Below, piece after piece: positions 61,634 to 64,000 of a DNA stretch of 64,000 nucleotides. The notes beneath the pieces are model-generated. The model saw only the letters and a list, made by a program, of their open reading frames with translations, did no database searches and was not told the DNA's origin. The DNA is taken from the NCBI RefSeq assembly GCF_003231305.1, contig NZ_QKVM01000002.1, positions 62,001 through 126,000 on the forward strand, written 5' to 3'. The position numbers and the translations under genes were made by a program. The first letter of the stretch is position 1. Each line of letters starts with the position of its first letter. The stretch comes from Pseudomonas sichuanensis (lineage in GTDB: Bacteria > Pseudomonadota > Gammaproteobacteria > Pseudomonadales > Pseudomonadaceae).

Positions 61634-62419
61634 TTACAGCTGCTGGGTGACGAACGACAGCATCTTGTCGGCCGTCGAGATGACCTTGGAGTTCATCTCG
61701 TAGGCACGCTGGGTGGTGATCATGTTGACCAACTCCTCGACGGTGCTGACGTTGGAGTTTTCCAGGGTCTGTTGCTGGGTGGTGCCGAAACCGTTGAGGC
61801 CCGGGGTGCCGACCTGCGGCGCGCCGCTGGCGGCGGTCTCGAGGAACAGGTTGCCGCCGATCGCCTGCAGGCCAGCCGGGTTGATGAAGTCGGCGGTCTG
61901 GATGTTGCCGATGATCTGCGCTGCCGGGTTGCCGGCCGTGGTGATCGACACGGTGCCGTCGCGGCCGACGGTGAAGGTCTGGGCGTCCGGCGGCACGACG
62001 ATGGCCGGCTCCAGGGCGAAACCGTTGGCGGTGACGATCTGGCCGTCGGAGTTCAGGTGGAAGGTGCCGTCACGGGTGTACGACACGGTGCCATCGGGCT
62101 GCAGGATCTGGAAGAAGCCACGGCCATCGACCGCCATATCCAGCGGGTTCTCGGTGGTTTGCAGGCTGCCGGCGGTGAAGCTTTTCTGGGTGCCGACGAT
62201 GCGCACACCGGTACCGACCTGCAGGCCCGAAGGCAGCTCGCTGTCCTGGGTGGACTGCGCGCCAGGCTGGCGCTTGATCTGGTACAGCAGGTCCTGGAAC
62301 TCGGCGCGGTCGCGCTTGAAGCCCGTGGTCGAGACGTTGGCCAGGTTGTTGGAAATGACCGTGAGGTTGGTGTCCTGGGCGGACAGGCCGGTTTTAGCGA
62401 CCCAAAGAGCCGGAAGCAT
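61634..62419 (-). CDS. flgG: Distal rod protein FlgG
   Basis: 261 residues, standard length. MLPALWVAKTGLSAQDTNL, then NNLANVSTTGFKRDRAEFQDLLY (core NNLANVSTTGFKR), and C-terminal SNVSTVEELVNMITTQRAYEMN. Builds the distal rod. Confidence 0.97.
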   Translation of the reverse strand: MLPALWVAKTGLSAQDTNLTVISNNLANVSTTGFKRDRAEFQDLLYQIKRQPGAQSTQDSELPSGLQVGTGVRIVGTQKSFTAGSLQTTENPLDMAVDGRGFFQILQPDGTVSYTRDGTFHLNSDGQIVTANGFALEPAIVVPPDAQTFTVGRDGTVSITTAGNPAAQIIGNIQTADFINPAGLQAIGGNLFLETAASGAPQVGTPGLNGFGTTQQQTLENSNVSTVEELVNMITTQRAYEMNSKVISTADKMLSFVTQQL

Positions 62420-62467
62420 CTAGTGTTCTCCTCGTGCGCCTGTTTTACGGCACCCGTTCAAATGTGA

Positions 62468-63208
62468 TTAGCCGATTTGCAAAACCCGAGCCATGGCTTC
62501 GTCGCCTTCCTTGGCCGCGTTCATCATCTTGACGTGCAGTTCGAACTGCCGGGACAACGCCAGCACCGAGGTCATTTCCTCGACCGCATTGACGTTGCTC
62601 GACTCAAGGAACCCGGAAACCACGCGAACGTTGACGTCGGCATTGGCGGGCTGGCCGCTGGTGGTGTGGATCATGCCGTCGAGCCCTTTGGTCAGGCCCT
62701 TGATGTCCGGGTTGACCAGCTTGATCCGGTCGACCTGGGCCAGCGCCCGCGGGTCTTCGCCCATGGCGCGGATGCTGATGGTGCCATCCTCGCCGACCTC
62801 GACCTTCTGCTCGGGCGGGACAGCAATCGGGCCGCCGTTGCCGATCACCGGCATGCCGTTGCCGGCGCGCAGAATACCGAGGGCGTCAATGTTCAGGCTG
62901 CCGGTACGTACATAGGCTTCGCTGCCATCGGGCGCCTGCACGGCAATGAAACCCTGGCCACTGACCGCCACATCCAGGTCACGCCCGGTCTCGACCAGGG
63001 CACCACCGGTGAAGTCGGTGGCCGGGCGCTCGCTCATGGCGAAGGCGCGCGCCGGAAAGCTGTCACCGAACACCGGCATGGAACGCGCCTGCTCCAGGTC
63101 ACGCTGGAAACCATTGGTGGAAACGTTCGCCAGGTTGTTGGCATGGGCCTTCTGCGCCAGCGCGTTCTGGCTGGCACCGGTCATGGCCACATAAAGCATC
63201 TTGTCCAC
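62468..63208 (-). CDS. flgF: Proximal rod protein FlgF
   Basis: 246 residues starting at a GTG (63208; VDKMLYVAMTGASQNALAQK) with GAGGAG five bases upstream; other pseudomonads open with MDKMLYVAMTGA, which supports this start. NNLANVSTNGFQRDLEQ is the rod signature; SSNVNAVEEMTSVLALSRQFEL at the C-terminus. First gene of flgFGHIJKL. Confidence 0.96.
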   Translation of the reverse strand: MDKMLYVAMTGASQNALAQKAHANNLANVSTNGFQRDLEQARSMPVFGDSFPARAFAMSERPATDFTGGALVETGRDLDVAVSGQGFIAVQAPDGSEAYVRTGSLNIDALGILRAGNGMPVIGNGGPIAVPPEQKVEVGEDGTISIRAMGEDPRALAQVDRIKLVNPDIKGLTKGLDGMIHTTSGQPANADVNVRVVSGFLESSNVNAVEEMTSVLALSRQFELHVKMMNAAKEGDEAMARVLQIG

Positions 63209-63256
63209 AGCATCTCCTCTGCGCGAACCTTGCCGCGCTGTCGTTGGCAAGGCTTA

Positions 63257-63272
63257 AGCAATTATCGAACCA
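63257..63272 (-). promoter_or_regulatory. Candidate sigma-54 promoter of the flgF operon
   Basis: Minus strand TGGTTC-GATAA-TTGCT: -24 at 63267-63272 (four of six, GG intact), five-base spacer, perfect -12 at 63257-63261. 49 bases before the flgF start. FleR/RpoN control of flgFGHIJKL is known in P. aeruginosa. Confidence 0.6.
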
Positions 63273-63370
63273 CACTGGCAAAGCCTTTCAATACGGGGCT
63301 TTCAGGGCCGCGCAGGCCCGCCGAGCGTCAGTTTGTCGGCGAATGTTTGCCGCTGGCGGCAAGCTCCGAA

Positions 63371-63565
63371 TCAGTCATTGCGGCACGCCCCATTGCTGTA
63401 AGGCCCCGAGTGCAGCTTCCAGCCATCACCCGGGTTGATTGCCGAACACAGGTAGCGCCCGGTAGCCAGGCTTTGCCACTGGTACCAGGGCGCCGGTGCG
63501 GCCTGCAGCGAGCAGGCAACCAGCAGCGCAATCAGCACCCCCGTAAACCTCGACAGCGTCGTCAT
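63371..63565 (-). CDS. Very small secreted/periplasmic protein of unknown function
   Basis: 64 residues. N-terminal signal peptide (LTGVLIALLVACSLQAAPA-like: FTGVLIALLVACSLQAA) then a mature part of ~40 residues with aromatic residues and two cysteines (RYLCSAINPGDGWKLHSG, NGACRND), which could form one disulphide. GGGGG lies five bases before the ATG. It sits between flgE and flgF on the same strand, separated from flgE by a terminator. Family not recognised. Confidence 0.6.
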   Translation of the reverse strand: MTTLSRFTGVLIALLVACSLQAAPAPWYQWQSLATGRYLCSAINPGDGWKLHSGPYSNGACRND

Positions 63566-63589
63566 GGCATCCCCCTTCGCCAGATGTGA

Positions 63590-63614
63590 AAAAGCCCCTG
63601 CAAGCAGGGGCTTT
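63590..63614 (-). terminator. Intrinsic terminator after flgE
   Basis: AGCCCCTG (63593-63600) pairs with CAGGGGCT (63605-63612), loop CAAG, ending in TTTTTC on the minus strand. Separates flgE from the small gene and flgF. Confidence 0.85.
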
Positions 63615-63629
63615 GCCCAACCACGATCA

Positions 63630-64000
63630 TCAGGTCATCTGGATGATGGTCTGCATGATGGTACTTTCAGTGGAAATGGTCTTGGCGTTGGCCTGGTAGT
63701 TGCTCTGCGCCTTGATCAGGTTGACCAGCTCGCCGGTCAGGTCGACGTTGGAGTCTTCCAGGGAGCTGCCGGCAATGCGGCCCAGGGTGCCGGTATCCGG
63801 CTCGCCGATGATCGGCACGCCCGAAGCGTAGGACTCTTTCCAAGCTGTGCCGCCCACCGGGGTCAGGCCTTGCAGGTTGGCGAAGTTGGCGATCGCCACC
63901 TGGCCGATGACCTTGTCCTGGCCGTTGGTGAAGTTGGCGAACAGGTTGCCGCTCTGGTCGACGGTCAGGCCGGCAAGCTCACCGGTGGCATAGCCATCCT
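63630..64000 (-). CDS. flgE: Flagellar hook protein FlgE (3' part, cut by window edge)
   Basis: The last ~122 codons; the start lies beyond 64000. Reads GYATGELAGLTVDQSGNLFANFTNGQ (core LAGLTVDQSGNLFA) and ends SSLEDSNVDLTGELVNLIKAQSNYQANAK...TIIQMT, the FlgE C-terminal signature (DSNVDLTGELVNLIKAQSNY). Confidence 0.93.
   Translation of the reverse strand, partial: DGYATGELAGLTVDQSGNLFANFTNGQDKVIGQVAIANFANLQGLTPVGGTAWKESYASGVPIIGEPDTGTLGRIAGSSLEDSNVDLTGELVNLIKAQSNYQANAKTISTESTIMQTIIQMT

Overview
The window reads as chromosome of a fluorescent Pseudomonas, most likely of the P. putida group. The reasons are high GC, dense P. putida-type REP pairs (GCGGGT/CAAACCCGCTCCCACA-like), a class-by-class flagellar gene order matching that genus, a lophotrichous-type FleQ/FleSR regulatory set, and an LhgR/LhgO locus of the kind described in P. 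putida. These assignments come from reading translations and motifs; no database search was run.

Layout, left to right. (1) 1-3034: the N-terminal ~1011 codons of a large NAD-specific glutamate dehydrogenase (minus strand, cut by the window edge), then a small unknown gene (plus). (2) 3.9-7.3 kb, plus strand: an L-2-hydroxyglutarate module made of a FadR/GntR-type regulator, the FAD oxidase LhgO and an MHS-family transporter. A shared TTGTCTGACAA-type operator lies before the regulator and before lhgO. (3) 7.3-25.4 kb, minus strand: flagellar export, switch and basal-body genes fleS-fleR-fliE-F-G-H-I-J-hsbA-hsbR-hptB-fliK-fliL-M-N-O-P-Q-R-flhB (in transcription order), including the HptB/HsbR/HsbA partner-switching set. 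(4) 25.6-47.3 kb, minus strand: a 16-gene glycan-biosynthesis island inserted between fleQ and fleS. It holds CDP-glucose dideoxy-sugar genes rfbFGH, a nucleotidyltransferase, a CBS-GHMP kinase fusion, a NeuB-SAF-TIM-barrel fusion, a ThDP enzyme, TylF and two FkbM methyltransferases, three poorly known proteins, an SDR and a 1718-residue multi-domain glycosyltransferase. (5) 47.7-53.5 kb: fleQ, a FliT-like gene, fliS, fliD, flaG, fliC. (6) 53.7-54.7 kb: a KAS III-like ketosynthase. (7) 54.9-64.0 kb: flgL-K-J-I-H-G-F, a tiny secreted-protein gene, and the 3' end of flgE.

How it works together: FleQ with sigma-54 would switch on fleSR, fliE, fliL, fliD and, by the promoter match I find, the glycan island itself. 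FleR then acts with sigma-54 on rod/hook genes, and FliA (sigma-28) on fliC. The island most likely makes and attaches a flagellin O-glycan. Its gene content predicts a CDP-3,6-dideoxy sugar, probably branched by the ThDP enzyme, plus a second activated sugar, with methyl decorations.

The most interesting points are: (a) the island is bracketed by two direct copies of the same REP-containing intergenic segment, as if the fleQ-fleS spacer was duplicated at insertion; (b) four island proteins share an N-terminal Rossmann-like 'GxxxxG...GFIDxD' module, two of them joined to a ParB/sulfiredoxin-like 'DGxHRA' segment beside a minimal nucleotidyltransferase, which could be an undescribed modification set; (c) sigma-54 promoters with exact GG-N10-GC spacing lie ahead of fliL, fliE, fleS, rfbF and flgF.
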